Source: Uloborus plumipes (lineage: Eukaryota; Arthropoda; Arachnida; Araneae; Uloboridae). Taken from it: a stretch of 64,000 nucleotides of DNA. Each line of letters begins with the position of its first letter. The first letter of the stretch is position 1. The DNA is taken from the NCBI GenBank assembly GCA_038373865.1, contig JAXGGA010004415.1, positions 1 through 64,000 of the forward strand, read 5' to 3'. Below the pieces are notes generated by a model that searched no databases, was not told the DNA's origin, and was given only the letters and a program-made list of their open reading frames with translations. A program made the position numbers and the translations under genes. This document shows, in pieces, positions 35,726-46,384 of the stretch.

Positions 35726-36539
35726 CAGAAAGGCTTTTCTCTGTTTAGACTGCATACATTAAAAATATAATGTAAAATCTGTGAAAGGAAGGAGTTTAGT
35801 ATCCACTTCTTGATTTAGTGATAAATAATGAGAACGGTTCGTCCTCAGAAGAGTAATAGATAGCAGTTTTTAAATTTATTTCGGCAGTACAACTAAATTG
35901 GGGCTGTGTTTCCTAGCGTATAATGTCGAAATAAAATTAAAGACTGCTATTTGAAGGTTAGCAATGAGCGCTGTATATTTTAAAATGTTAGGGCCAAAGA
36001 AGGGTAATAGGGCAGCAGTATCCCGCATTTATGGTACTTTAACTTTGATCGTTTCGCTGTATCTCATAACTAACCATATTTTCTTTATAGCATTGATTAA
36101 TAAAAATTCTTGAATAAAGCAGTAATTATTTGTGTCTTAGTGCAAATTTATATCGTTCATACGCTATGAAATTTTCGTCAAAAGAAAATATTAATTACTG
36201 AAAGATATTACGTATTTCCTTGAAATATAGGAATTTTTATGTCTACTTTAAAGAACATTTAATTTTAAATCTTGAAATGTTAGATGCAGGTTTGTAACTG
36301 AAGTACGACTTAATAATGTTATTTTTGTTGGTCATAACGCATTCTAGCAGTATTTGATTTGAGACAATTGCATTGAAATGAAAAAAGCAACCTGTTTAGC
36401 CTAAAGCTATGAAACGTTTTGTCACATTTTCCTTTCGGCTAGTGTTTTGCTCATTAATTAAACCTTTTCGCTTTGCCTTTTGTTTTGTATTTAAATTGTA
36501 ACACTAGTGGATTTAGAAATTAAACTCCTGTGATTACTA
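35726..36539. other. Gene-free stretch
   Basis: AT-rich with no recognised feature until the mariner terminus. Confidence 0.45.
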
Positions 36540-37450
36540 TTAGTCAACCAACAAAGTTCATGCGGTTGTTACTTACTGTTTACTTCTCTGGATTATATTG
36601 AGTAAACAGAATGAAGTGGTGGGGGTATCTTTGTATACAAATTAAAGCTTATTTAATGCAGTATTATTTAGAGTATTTGATTAGTTTGAATTTAAGTGAA
36701 AAATCTGTAGTTGAGTATGGCCGTGTCAAACGCAATAATTCGTGCTTGTTTACTTTATGAGTTCAAACTTGGTACCAAAGCTGCAGAAGCTTGTCGTAAG
36801 ATATGCACTGCTTTTGGGGAAGGTACTGTAGCTGAACGGACGGGTCAGAAGTGGTTCAAGAAATTTGGATCGGGGGATGAAAATCTGGAAGATAAACCTC
36901 GCTCCGGGAGACCATCAACGGTCAACAACGACGAGATCAAGCTGGCAATCGAGCAGGATTCAAGTCAGACATGTCAAGTACTTGTCGTAAGATTCAATGT
37001 GAGTGATGAAACTATTCGTAAACATTTGTACCAGCTTGGGAAACGATGCAAGCTAAGCAAATGGGTACCACATGAATTGAGTGAAACGAACACACACAGC
37101 AAGAATCACTCAAGAAACTCTAGCACGATTAGAGTGGGAAGTTCTACAGTGGGAAGTCCGTACTCACCAGACCTAGCCCCAAGTGACTAGCACCTGTTTT
37201 TGGCAATGGACAACCATATGCGCAATCTTCGGTTTCAAAATAGAGAGGATTTGGAAAACGAGGGGAAAAACTTTTTTAACTCTCAAAACCCAACTTTTTA
37301 TAAAAACGGGATATATGGTCTTCTGTCTAGGTGGGAAAAGGTAATACTTGCTGATGGTGATTATTTTTCTGAATAAATTTAATTTAAACCCATTTTTTTG
37401 TGTTTTATTCATTAACATTCAAAACCGCACGAACTTTGTTGGTTGCCTGG
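36540..37450 (+). mobile_element. mariner element, internally deleted
   Basis: TA flanks both sides (36538-36539 and 37451-37452). The terminal repeats share AACCAACAAAGTTCATGCGG on the left and the inverse of CCGCACGAACTTTGTTGGTT on the right. The right end starts CCAGGC, as in irritans/mauritiana-like mariners. At 911 bp it is about 0.4 kb shorter than a typical 1.3 kb mariner, because the middle of the transposase is gone. Confidence 0.85.
36717..37376 (+). pseudogene. mariner transposase, catalytic core deleted
   Basis: The ATG at 36717 opens the mariner DNA-binding region: YEFKLGTKAAEACRKICTAF and then WFKKFGSGDENLEDKPRSGR, the linker between the two helix-turn-helix units, followed by WVPHELSETN. 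Directly afterwards the sequence jumps to the region following the second catalytic Asp (ITQETLARLEWEVL, frameshifted), then YSPDLAPSD with the third catalytic Asp and LFLAMDNHMRNLRFQNREDL to a stop at 37374-37376. The segment with the first two Asp residues, roughly 120 residues, is missing. It cannot be active, though a DNA-binding fragment could still be encoded. Confidence 0.85.
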
Positions 37451-37452
37451 TA

Positions 37453-39369
37453 CAAATTGCGTGCTCAATATTTTTTGCAGTTAGTGATGTGTATCGAATA
37501 TTTACTTTTTTACTTTCAACGTAATAGTTTTGTATTTGGTCGATAAATCATCGCTTGAACGCGACGCTATAGCTACAAAAAAAAAAAAAAAAATTGTCGC
37601 AGAGAATATTTTACCCATGGAGAAGTGATTTAATATGTTAAGCGCTGAGCAGTTTTTAAATAATGCTTCAGGTAAAATTGTTAAGTGCTTTTAGAACGAA
37701 AAAAATACAGTAATTTATGAGAAATGTAAAAGTAAATGTGAGAACAGTTTTTGTCTCTATTAAATATGAAAACTGTTATATCTCTCACAAATAATGATAA
37801 AAAAAAATCAATCCAAAAACTCCAAGTGCATTTGTTTTGTTACATACAACCAGTTATTAAATGTCAGAAGGGAAAAGAACATTTCTGTGGGACAAAAAAC
37901 CCTCAAAGATTAAAGGAAAATCAGAAGACCGGTAATAATTGATAGGAAAACCATTTAAAGCGAATCCCCTTTATAAATTGCTTGCTCAATTTTAAAAGGT
38001 AAAAACTTTGGCGAGTAAGTAGCGAACGCACACGTAAAACAAAAGGCGATTGAAAAAAATCTGAAAAATCCCTCTACTTCCATCTGCAACATTAAATTTT
38101 AATGATCGTGTGTTTTTCAGTTTCGGAAACATTCTATCATTAAAAGCATATTTTTTGCAATGATAACGTTGCCGATCATGGTAATGCAATTACTTTTGAG
38201 TGCAGTGAACACTCGAAAGTTTGGAAGATAAAAGAGTGGATAAAAAAACTACGTTGTGGACATTAATTAAAGGAACGTTTGAAGTGCCTGGTATTTGTTT
38301 ATTGAATCATTTCCATAGGGCCCGTTTCCGAATTTTTACCTAGCCTGAATTTTCACTAAGCTCCATTGTGATACTTTTTTCACTTTAGACAAAGCTGTAA
38401 TACACTACGGTTTGTGACTGCGTTTTAATTACAAAATTGGGTTAATGAACGATGGCAATGAAATTGTTCGTTAGAGTTTGTACTTTTTATCTTTTTTGTA
38501 ATGTATGAGTCTGTATTATGTCATGTAAACTGTAAGTATTATTAAACGTTGTTCCTCTCCATCAGCTTTATAAAATGTGGTTTTCCCAGGAGAAATGAAG
38601 CGTTTTTTTTTTCTTTTAAATAAATTCTTTCTGACTTTGCAACCTTGCTTATCCTAGTTCATCGGTGCTTTACGTGCTTTTTGAATCTAGATCAGTTTTT
38701 TCCTCGGTTATCTTAAGATATAACTAGATAGTTCAAGCAGAAGCAACAATTCATTTGTTCTGTGAAGAAGATTAGGACACATTAATATATATTTTAGCCT
38801 GTAATGTTCTGGACACAGTATACCGATCCCAGAAAGTCATTTTATTATCTAAAGCAAATTCAACTCTAAAGTATTGTATGAAATCATTCTTACTTAATTT
38901 ATTCACTTGTATTTATTTTCCTTGCTCAAAAAATATTTTAAAGGATTCATTTGCATAATTTGTTTTTCTAGTTTCTGTTCACTTACAGGAAAACAGTTCT
39001 TGACTTTACAACCTTTTTTTAAATCAAGCTTTTAATGTGCTAAATTATGCTTAAGCGTTTTAGAGGATTTGCAATGCGATAAAAGAATAAAAAAGAAAAA
39101 TTTCCACCAGCTTTAAATACTTCATATTTAACCGAATATCATTTTTCACTTAACTTCGTAGGTATTTAAGACGATTGTCCCTCCTTGAATCTTTGCATAA
39201 GAAATGGCAAAAACAGTAAGCTTGAGAAAAAGCCTCGCTGAATTTAAGAATGTGGTCATCATTTTCCTATTCCAGTGAATACTTGAGCTTTATTCATTCG
39301 AAATACCGGGCAGAGGAAGGGAAGAAACGGTTCGAATCCCTCCAGGATTTGCAGTGGAAGCCAACTCCA
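37453..39369. other. Gene-free stretch, possible 3' UTR of the minus-strand exon
   Basis: No coding exon was seen. If the exon at 39370-39669 is terminal, its 3' UTR would lie at the upper end of this interval. The poly(A) site cannot be assigned by eye. Confidence 0.35.
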
Positions 39370-39669
39370 TCAAAGTTTCTCTCCACGTTCTTCTGCAACA
39401 GGGTCCCTTTCCGTTTCCTTTCTTGGCATTGATTGAAACTCATTTGAATCTTTATTTCCCTCTGGGCTGAGCACTTGCGGAAACGCAACTCCACCGGGAA
39501 GGTGTCCGATGTCGCCATCTTCCTCTGCATTCCGAATTCCATATTCGCAGGTTTGACTCCCCGATGAAGCAATCGTACTGCTTCTGTTCCCACCTCCTCT
39601 GCTCATGAGTTTGATTTGTGGACTGAAATTTTCAGCGAATTGAAGAACCGGGCTGCCTAAAATATCATG
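39370..39669 (-). CDS. Candidate terminal exon of a host gene
   Basis: The minus strand shows a pyrimidine/AT tract and acceptor (TTATTTATTTATTTTTCAG) immediately before an open frame of 99 codons ending in TGA at 39370-39372. The reading starts HDILGSPVLQFAENFSPQIK, continues GGGNRSSTIASSGSQTCEYG, and ends acidic and charged (KETERDPVAEERGEKL). GC content is clearly higher than the surroundings and it has no transposon signature. The residue mix (Ser, Gly, Glu, Asn) suits a disordered C-terminal tail. No family was recognised. The upstream exons would lie at higher coordinates. It could also be a conserved non-coding island with a chance frame. Confidence 0.45.
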   Translation of the reverse strand, partial: HDILGSPVLQFAENFSPQIKLMSRGGGNRSSTIASSGSQTCEYGIRNAEEDGDIGHLPGGVAFPQVLSPEGNKDSNEFQSMPRKETERDPVAEERGEKL

Positions 39670-39763
39670 CTGAAAAATAAATAAATAAATTATAAAAATA
39701 TGTAAAAATGATAGAAGTTGAATAATAATCCGTCCCCCATCAAACTGTTGGTATTAATCTTAA

Positions 39764-39994
39764 CCCTTTATGTCCCTAATTAATTTAGCAAATTTTGAAA
39801 ATAAGTAGGGTCTAAGTCCCCTACGCCTTAGGGCCCCTAAGAAAACTTTCAGATTACAGGTACCATCTGTCTGCCTCTCAGCGAAGTACAATGAGTGGTA
39901 CTTAAAATTTTCAGCATGATTCCAGCCATATAAAGGATTCATACAACTAAATTAATGTGAGCGGGACTTCTGAGTCTCGTCTGGTCATGAAGAG
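39764..39994. mobile_element. piggyBac-type MITE, copy 2
   Basis: TTAA flanks both sides (39760-39763 and 39995-39998). The left end is CCCTTTATGTCCC. The body is largely the reverse complement of 18461-18760. It lies just upstream of the candidate exon, in its presumed intron. Confidence 0.75.
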
Positions 39995-39998
39995 TTAA

Positions 39999-41071
39999 AG
40001 TGTTATTGAACATTTATAAACAATAATTTAAATTCAATAATCCTGCACATGCATGACTAATAGCAAAATGATGTAAGATTTTTCTTCACTTCATTGGCAA
40101 AACTTCCGGGCTGCTTGCATTCCTGCTCAAGTTTGCTTTCTTACCTCTAGATGTAGTATTTTTTTTTTATACTGAGAAGTTGGCAAGGTCGAGAAATTCC
40201 AGGCTATAATTGTAAAAGAAAGGGGCATAGGGCACTGCTAATTTTTTAATTTGGATTTTAATCGGTAGCAAAATAGCTTAAATAAATTAATAAGTACGAG
40301 AGTCGAGTACATCTAATCGTGTCTCGCTAAGATCAAAAAGAAATTAAACCAAACTGTATGAGGTCACACGTCTTCTTACACTTTCTCTCTTCACATTAAC
40401 TGCCACAACTTCACAAATTCTCTCCCCATTGTGTCAACAACTCTTTCCACGTGACATCATCCCTAAAGATGAGGGGAAATCCTGATAGTAGGGGGGGGGG
40501 AATCCTAACTATTAAGAGAAATTTTGTTACTTAAGATCTAATTTCTAATAAATGAGGTTTGTTTAAAACTGACTCGTGAGAAAGCAATTATAACTGCCAA
40601 AAAAGCTCGATTATTGGAATGATAATCGCCATTACTAAAGAAAAATTCTAAAGTAATAAAAAAAAAAAACTAACTATTTAAACAGAAAGAGAAATGAACG
40701 AGAATGAAACCACACTTATCGAAGAGTAAAATTCATATGAAAGGGGGAAAGACTGTACTAATTTAGAGGAAAATACAGCTTATGAAAATCCTGCAACCCA
40801 GAAAAAAGCTTGCTGTCCGTCTAAGTATCAAAATTTATTTCATGGTTTTTTCAGCACTGGATTCCTTACTTTATTCACTTTTGGCTTAATTGGGTGTTTG
40901 ACGTTGTCTTGTTGTACCTTTTTTACCTGACGTTTTGTATTCAAATCCCATCTATTTCATTTTATATGCTTATAAATTGCTCTCAATGCTCTCATTTTAC
41001 ATTTGAGTTGCCGATCGTTTAATATTTTAAACATATTTCACCCATTGTTAGCTCTGTTTTCTTAACAACTA
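39999..41071. other. Gene-free stretch
   Basis: No exon or known element. A G-run (nine or more G) lies near 40492-40500. Confidence 0.4.
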
Positions 41072-41391
41072 TACTGCAAAAACTGAACTGTTGTTTTTTC
41101 AGTATAATGCTGGCAGCCGAGGCTCCAATTTAAAACTGTAAAACGCACAGTAATAAACTGTAAAGCTAGCAATTGTACAGTTTCTTACTGTTACGTTAGA
41201 AATTTTACAGTTTATTACTACAAAATTTAGCTGTAATATGCTGTAAAAACAACAGTATAATACTGGCAGCAGAGGTTCCTGTTTAAAACTGTAAACTGCA
41301 CGGTAATATACTGTAAAAATAGCAATTTTTAGTTTATCACTATAAAATTAACTGCATTATGTTGTAAAAACAACATTCATTTTTTACAGTG
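41072..41391. mobile_element. CACTGTA-type MITE with ACAGTA repeats, copy 2
   Basis: The right end is ATTCATTTTTTACAGTG followed by TA, and the left end TACTGCAAAAACTGAACTG is its decayed inverse. The body repeats AAACTGTAAAGC- and ACAGTAATAAACTG-like phrases and two CTGGCAGC blocks. It is in opposite orientation to 35349-35725. Confidence 0.75.
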
Positions 41392-41527
41392 TACTTGTTT
41401 CCGCTCCTTGATTTTTCCCCTCTAATCTGACTTGAGTAATATCACCCGACAACTCATTCCCAAGTCCATCCATCTGGATTTCCTGATGAACAAAATAGGC
41501 CACGGCGACGAACATTCATTCGGCTTC

Positions 41528-41600
41528 TAATGAAGTGTCCGGGGGCATTTCATTAAAATAGATGGCAGACAAATAATTTTCCTTCGGACAGTCGCCGAAG
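41528..41600. other. Possible conserved non-coding segment A
   Basis: It lies in a CpG-containing, GC-richer island (about 41420-41830) that differs from the flanking AT-rich DNA. TGTCCGGGGGCATTTCATTA, then AAATAGATGGCAGA and ATTTTCCTTCGGA, matches segment B at 51213-51285 on the same strand with small gaps. Frames across it (41606-41833 plus, 41618-41989 minus) show no domain. It may be regulatory DNA or an old repeat. Confidence 0.4.
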
Positions 41601-42299
41601 CTCATTTGTTCCATAAATCAGCACAAATTGAATTTCATTGCGAAACGACGGGGGATGCTCGGCAGATGGCATGCTCTCTTTCGATTGATGAATTCGAGAG
41701 ACATTGTGCTGCTGCTTCGTGCCTTATGCAATGGATCTATTCGAACAGCAAATCTAAATGTCGAATTATTATTCCAAAACATTCGAAATTCCAATTTGAG
41801 CAGGATTTCCTTACAACATCGTTGTTGAACTAGTTGGTGGGAATCCGTTGAAAGGGGGAAAGGGGAAATCAGAGCAAGGATGCTGTGGCCGAATTTTAGT
41901 TGATTAAGAAACACTCTAAAGGTGTATTTCTGTAAAACTTTTTTAGCTTCTAAGTTAAGAAAAAAATTGCTGTAGCTATGTGGTAACAACAGAAGAATTA
42001 CCTCTTGCGCTGAAATAATCCTGTTTTTTGCAGCAGTTGTTTAATGACTACATGCATAGTAATGTAGTCACCAAGGGTTAGTTTCAACAAAGGCTTGAGA
42101 CTAAAAGATTCGAGAGTGGCCAGTGACCAGTAAACCCAAAAAAAAGTCAGTCTCCATTTTGGCGTTGTTGATGGCCACTTTGAACCAAGTTCCAAAATTG
42201 TAAATCCCGCTTCACTTTATTCTGCATTTAGTACTATTACACTATGTACTTGCATGGAGAAGAAAATTCTTTCGATTCAACGGTGAGCTCTTCTCACCG

Positions 42300-43330
42300 T
42301 CACGAGCGCCTATAACACTTGCTCTCACGCGGCACTTCATGTTCTGTCTGGTATTCCTCCCATTGAACTCACGATCAGGGAGAAGGTCTGGCTGTGGGCA
42401 CTGAAAGTTGAATTACGGGAAATTACCCTAGATACTACTGCTTTCCTTCCTTCTCAGTTTGAAGTATCTTCTCCCAAATGGTTTCTTCATTCTTATCTTC
42501 AGATTGCCTTTTATCCAATATCCATTAATCCAACTCTTCCGCCTCCTCCTTACCATAGAATATACACTGACGGATCCAAAACGGAAATGGGAGTTGCTTC
42601 GGCTCATATATATTTCCAGGGAAATGATTTTAGTTCTGGTTGGAGTACACGTCTGCATACTGACAACAGTATATTTCAGGTCGAACTTTTTGCACTCAAG
42701 GAGGCGTTAAATTTTTCAAAGGAAATAGTGAAAATATTCAAATTATATCAGACAGTCAATCTGCTCTTCAATCACTAAAAAATCCCCTCCAGCGAAACAT
42801 TCTATCCACGCAAATACAAGAGCTAATTCTCGCTCTACCTTCAGTTTCTTTACACTGGGTTAAGGGGCTTTCGGGCGATGTTGGGAACGATCGAGCTGAT
42901 GATTTAGCCCGAACGGCGGCCAACAACCCTCAATATTTTAATACCCCTTAATTTCCCACAATTAAATTTAAATGGTTATCTTCGCCGTCAACTAATGGAA
43001 GACTGGCAGGCTCGCTGGAATGAAGGAGAAACAGGACGTTGAGTTTTTGAGTTTTTTCCGCGTGTTCGTCTTACCCCTAGAATCAAGAGCAGGTCTGAAA
43101 CTATTTTCCTCTCTGGACACGGTCCTTTTCCTTAGTACTTGTATCGCTTTTCTCTGGCAGATTCCCCTCTTTGCTCTTGTGGAGAAATGGGTTCTCTCGA
43201 GCATTTCCTTTTTTCATGTACCTTAACTTCAGAGTTCCATCTACGCAGAGATCCTACTCAAACCTTCAGTCAGAATATTCTAAAAGCATTTTCTCATAAT
43301 ACCACTCGCTCTTTGATAAATGAACTGTTT
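42300..43330 (+). pseudogene. LINE ORF2 C-terminus with RNase H domain
   Basis: Broken across frames. It begins with the region before RNase H (HALHVLSGIPPIELTIREKV-like text with a small frameshift, WLWALKVELREITL). RNase H follows: IYTDGSKTEMGVASA (first acidic residue), IFQVELFALKEALNF (second), then after a frameshift IISDSQSALQSL (third), VSLHWVKGLSGDVGNDRADD (last His/Asp region). Further broken pieces encode RFSLADSPLCSCGEMGSLEH and FLFSC, the Cys/His motif typical of LINE C-termini. At least three frameshifts make it inactive. The apurinic endonuclease and RT domains are absent. Confidence 0.8.
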
Positions 43331-43334
43331 TTAA

Positions 43335-43552
43335 CCCATTAATGCCTAGCGTCCCTTTTTAGGGACGGTTCAAAAAGTCTGAATTGACCAAAATTAAACA
43401 TTTCAACCAAATAATAGTGTTCAATTGTTACTTTGGTATTGTTTCAATTCATTATTAACAGATTGTAGCACGTAACCATTGTAAAGTGTGTTCTGCCGCC
43501 GTGTAACCAGTATACAAAATATTTTTGGAAAAAAATGTCAGGCATTAATGGG
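43335..43552. mobile_element. piggyBac-type MITE in LINE 3' region
   Basis: TTAA duplications at 43331-43334 and 43553-43556. The ends CCCATTAATGCCTAGCGTCC and the inverse of TGTCAGGCATTAATGGG are inverted. It is a different family from 18461-18760. Confidence 0.85.
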
Positions 43553-43839
43553 TTAAAGCTCTCAAATGAAGGATTCCTCTTTCAAGGCATCTAATGAAGT
43601 CCATTATATACGTGACTCCCCCCCCCCCTTTTTTTTATCCTTCTCTTTTTCCATTTAAATTAATCTTTCTTTTTCACACGTATAAGTTATTTTTATTTTT
43701 ATTTTTTTTTAATTGTATGTCATATGTGTATTTGAAAGTTTATATTTTTATGTCATGTTTATGTCAAGAATCTGTTGTATGTCGAAATTTACTCAAAATT
43801 TTTGTTTAAAATATGTACTTTTGTTTTTTAAATAAGTGT

Positions 43840-43917
43840 CCCAGAGACCCATACAAAACCGGTTAATCCAAGCAAACTGGAAGGTACGAGGGTCTCTGGG
43901 GGTGCTAAATGCTAAAT
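43840..43917 (+). other. LINE 3' end: hairpin and heptamer tail
   Basis: CCCAGAGACCC (about 43840-43850) pairs with GGGTCTCTGGG (about 43890-43900). The sequence then ends TGCTAAATGCTAAAT, a GCTAAAT tandem instead of poly(A). The second half of this unit is exactly what was inserted at 9487-9541, so it likely carries the RT recognition signal (inference). Confidence 0.7.
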
Positions 43918-44446
43918 ATATCTTAACTATATTTCTATTATATATAAGAGAAAAATGTTTCCAAAAAACTTACAAGCCTTTTCTGAAAAAGAAAATTATT
44001 GGATTTAAAATCCAAATAATAATACATTATGCAAATAAAACAAAAACTAAATACACCTGCACCTGCATACTTAAAGTTTAAAAAAAAAAACAATTCATTT
44101 AATTTGCCGATTAATCATAAACTTGATTATTTTTTCTTTGATTATCTGATCAATCTTTGACAATCTATCATCTTTGATTATTTTTTCAACAAAGTTTCAT
44201 TGCATTTTCTAGCTTGAAATAATGTATTTAGATGGTGTGTGCAGCAGATGGGTCGATATTCTCTCCAAGTTAACATTGGCTGCGTGTGACGATGCTAATG
44301 GCAATTTTTTTCCCATCATCGGCGCGATGCATGGGCAGTTAGTATAAAAATAAGGCAGAAGCCTTACAGTCCTTACAAATTTTTAACAGCCTGGATTTCG
44401 GCTTCAGTACTTAAATTTGCATAAAATTAAAAGGAAGTGCAATATA
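43918..44446. other. Gene-free stretch
   Basis: AT-rich with no recognised feature. Confidence 0.4.
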
Positions 44447-44806
44447 CAGTGCGTTTCGAAATGATAGGTTCACCAGTAAAAACGAAAGTTATGCTGGTAA
44501 AAAGGTTGTATTGTGTACAAAGTACTATTTTATAAACTACATTACTTCATTCAATGCAAAATAGTTTATAAATAACTAGCCGGGTACCCGGCCCTGCCCG
44601 GGTTTCTGCCGGGTATGGTGTTTTAGTGACACTCGTTCATGAATTTTTCAACAATAAAGTGCATATCTATATACACAATGGCTACTTCTGTAAACAATGG
44701 TAATTTTTTCTGTCTGCACAAACTAAAAAACTGTATTACACACCGAAAATAAAAATGCAAGCTACAAATAATATTTAGGTAAATCGGAAATGTTATACGC
44801 TTGGTA

Positions 44807-45707
44807 CAGGGTGCAGCGGAGAAACTTGCAGAATTGAAAAGTCAACTAAGAGAAAAGTACTTCATGTATCAGTTTACTACTTTTTATAAGATATGGTACC
44901 CATTCTGAATTTTTATATTAGATAGATTTAAAAACTACATCGGGAAGAATGGCAGCCCCTGTTAATGATCCACTCATCTACCCTAGATTTGAAGCTTTGT
45001 TGCACTCTTTCGAGCATATCGACTGGGATATTGGTGATAGTAAGCCGGATTTTGTTCTTCAGGCGTTGCAGGGTCCGGGGCTTGTCGTTGTAAATGATCG
45101 ATTTGAGATACCCTCATAAAAATAGTCACGGCGTTTTAAATCGGGGGAGCGGGCTGGCCACGGTACGTCACCTTTCAAGGAGACGTTATCACTCAACTGG
45201 TGAACCACAGCAAGTTTGTAGGGATGAAACTGGAGTTCGTTGTGAAGAATTCGTCTCAGTGTCTAATCAAAAATACCCAAAGCAGTAGTGTGTTTACGCG
45301 CCGAATGCCTGGGAGAGCGCAAAAACGACTCCCTCACTTTTTCGACGTTTTCTGGGGTACTGGGAATCCGTTTATCTCCTGGGCCTCTTTTTGCCAACCC
45401 CCAAATTTTCCTAAATATTTTCACCCACAAAACAGTCGATTCCCAGCCAGGAATGGGAACAACGGGTTGAATTTTGAATCGAGTTCGGAAGGCACGTTGA
45501 GTGGCGATCACCGAAAGATTATTTGAAAAGTAAGATTTGGCGGCGAACGCTCGTTGCTCCTTCGTTCAGCGCATGGCGACAACTAAACTATAAGATAACA
45601 AAACTTCAGGACCTTCTCTTTAAAATGAGACTCTTCCCAATCCTTTCTGACCACTCCTTGCTAATTAGCATCCAATTAAAATCAGCAAGTTTCTCTGCTG
45701 CACCCTG
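44807..45707 (-). mobile_element. mariner-like element, internally deleted, in Helitron
   Basis: TA flanks (44805-44806, 45708-45709). The ends CAGGGTGCAGCGGAGAAACT and the inverse of AGTTTCTCTGCTGCACCCTG are TIRs. It encodes a deleted transposase on the minus strand. At 901 bp it is well below full length. Confidence 0.85.
45000..45515 (-). pseudogene. Tc1/mariner-superfamily transposase remnant
   Basis: The minus strand reads PENVEKVRESFLRSPRHSAR, KHTTALGIFD, a stop, then LRRILHNELQFHPYKLAVVH, the N-terminal helix-turn-helix region of an IS630/Tc1/mariner family widespread in arthropods. It then jumps to GDVPWPARSPDLKRRDYF near the third catalytic residue. The intervening catalytic segment is deleted. 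Stops and the deletion make it dead. Confidence 0.75.
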
Positions 45708-46384
45708 TAAATTAAAATAAATATATATTTACAATATCAATCGCACTGGAGTCAATTTTTTCCAAACATTTTACACGCAAAATAAGTCCCATCATTAGTT
45801 TATATACTTGTGACTACATTGGTGAAAACATCTAACGTACCTAACTTAGAAATTTTTCGACTATAAAAATTTTCTGTTCTATAACTGTTGCCAAAATCAA
45901 TTATCTTTTTATTTACCCCGTTAGCGATTATTGGCTCAGATAAATATAAAAATCCTTAGAAGGCAATAAATTCCATACTTACTCCAGAGAAGCCTTGGTT
46001 CAAAATTTTCAATATGATTACAATCAATATTGTTGCTGCATGGCACCAAATTTTTGCAACAATGGGTTGGAAATTTAATCATTTAATGGGGAAATGATAT
46101 AAAATTAACTGTTTTCCATAATAACTGTTTTAAACTAAGCTTTTTAGAAATAAATTATAGCTTATCCTGCTCCCTGTTGCTGTAGCTATCTACGGTGAAA
46201 AAATGGTTAAAATCGGTCCAGTAGTTTGGAAGATTACCCCGGACATACGTTTTCAAAAGTAGTCTTTTATGTATATAGATTTACAAATAATAGGAATAAT
46301 GAGCGAAACTAAAATGAGATGAAACAGCTGTTTCAGAAATATAGGTCCACTGAACCAAGCATCAAATAAATGTTGAATTAACAA

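Larger units (their letters stand above)
42190..43917 (+). mobile_element. LINE 3' half (RNase H-bearing, I/R1-like)
   Basis: 5'-truncated non-LTR retrotransposon: the end of ORF2 (RNase H plus a C-terminal cysteine motif), then a 3' UTR with a nested piggyBac MITE (43335-43552), ending in a hairpin and a short tandem heptamer tail. The left boundary is approximate, and no target duplication was identified around the whole copy. The presence of an RNase H domain puts it near the I/R1/LOA group of LINEs. Confidence 0.75.
44576..46279 (-). mobile_element. Helitron inserted in Tc1
   Basis: On the minus strand it begins TCTATATACATAAAAGACTA and ends with a GC-rich hairpin (GCAGGGCCGGGTACCCGGC) and CTAG, sitting between A and T. 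It carries no helicase and is non-autonomous. A mariner-like element is nested inside at 44807-45707. The flanking TTTATAAATAA (44565-44575) and TTTACAAATAA (46280-46290) look like a duplication, but Helitrons do not make one, so this is probably AT-rich coincidence. Confidence 0.75.

Noticed and set aside
39294..39593. 99-codon minus-strand frame overlapping the candidate exon
   Set aside because: It is in a different frame from the acceptor-linked reading at 39370-39669, and its open stretch does not reach back to the splice acceptor.
41618..41989. 123-codon minus-strand frame
   Set aside because: It crosses the GC-richer island and AT-rich flank with no domain and no splice signals. Segment A is better viewed as non-coding.
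45200..45526. 108-codon plus-strand frame
   Set aside because: It is the antisense strand of the mariner-like transposase remnant, which reads on the minus strand.
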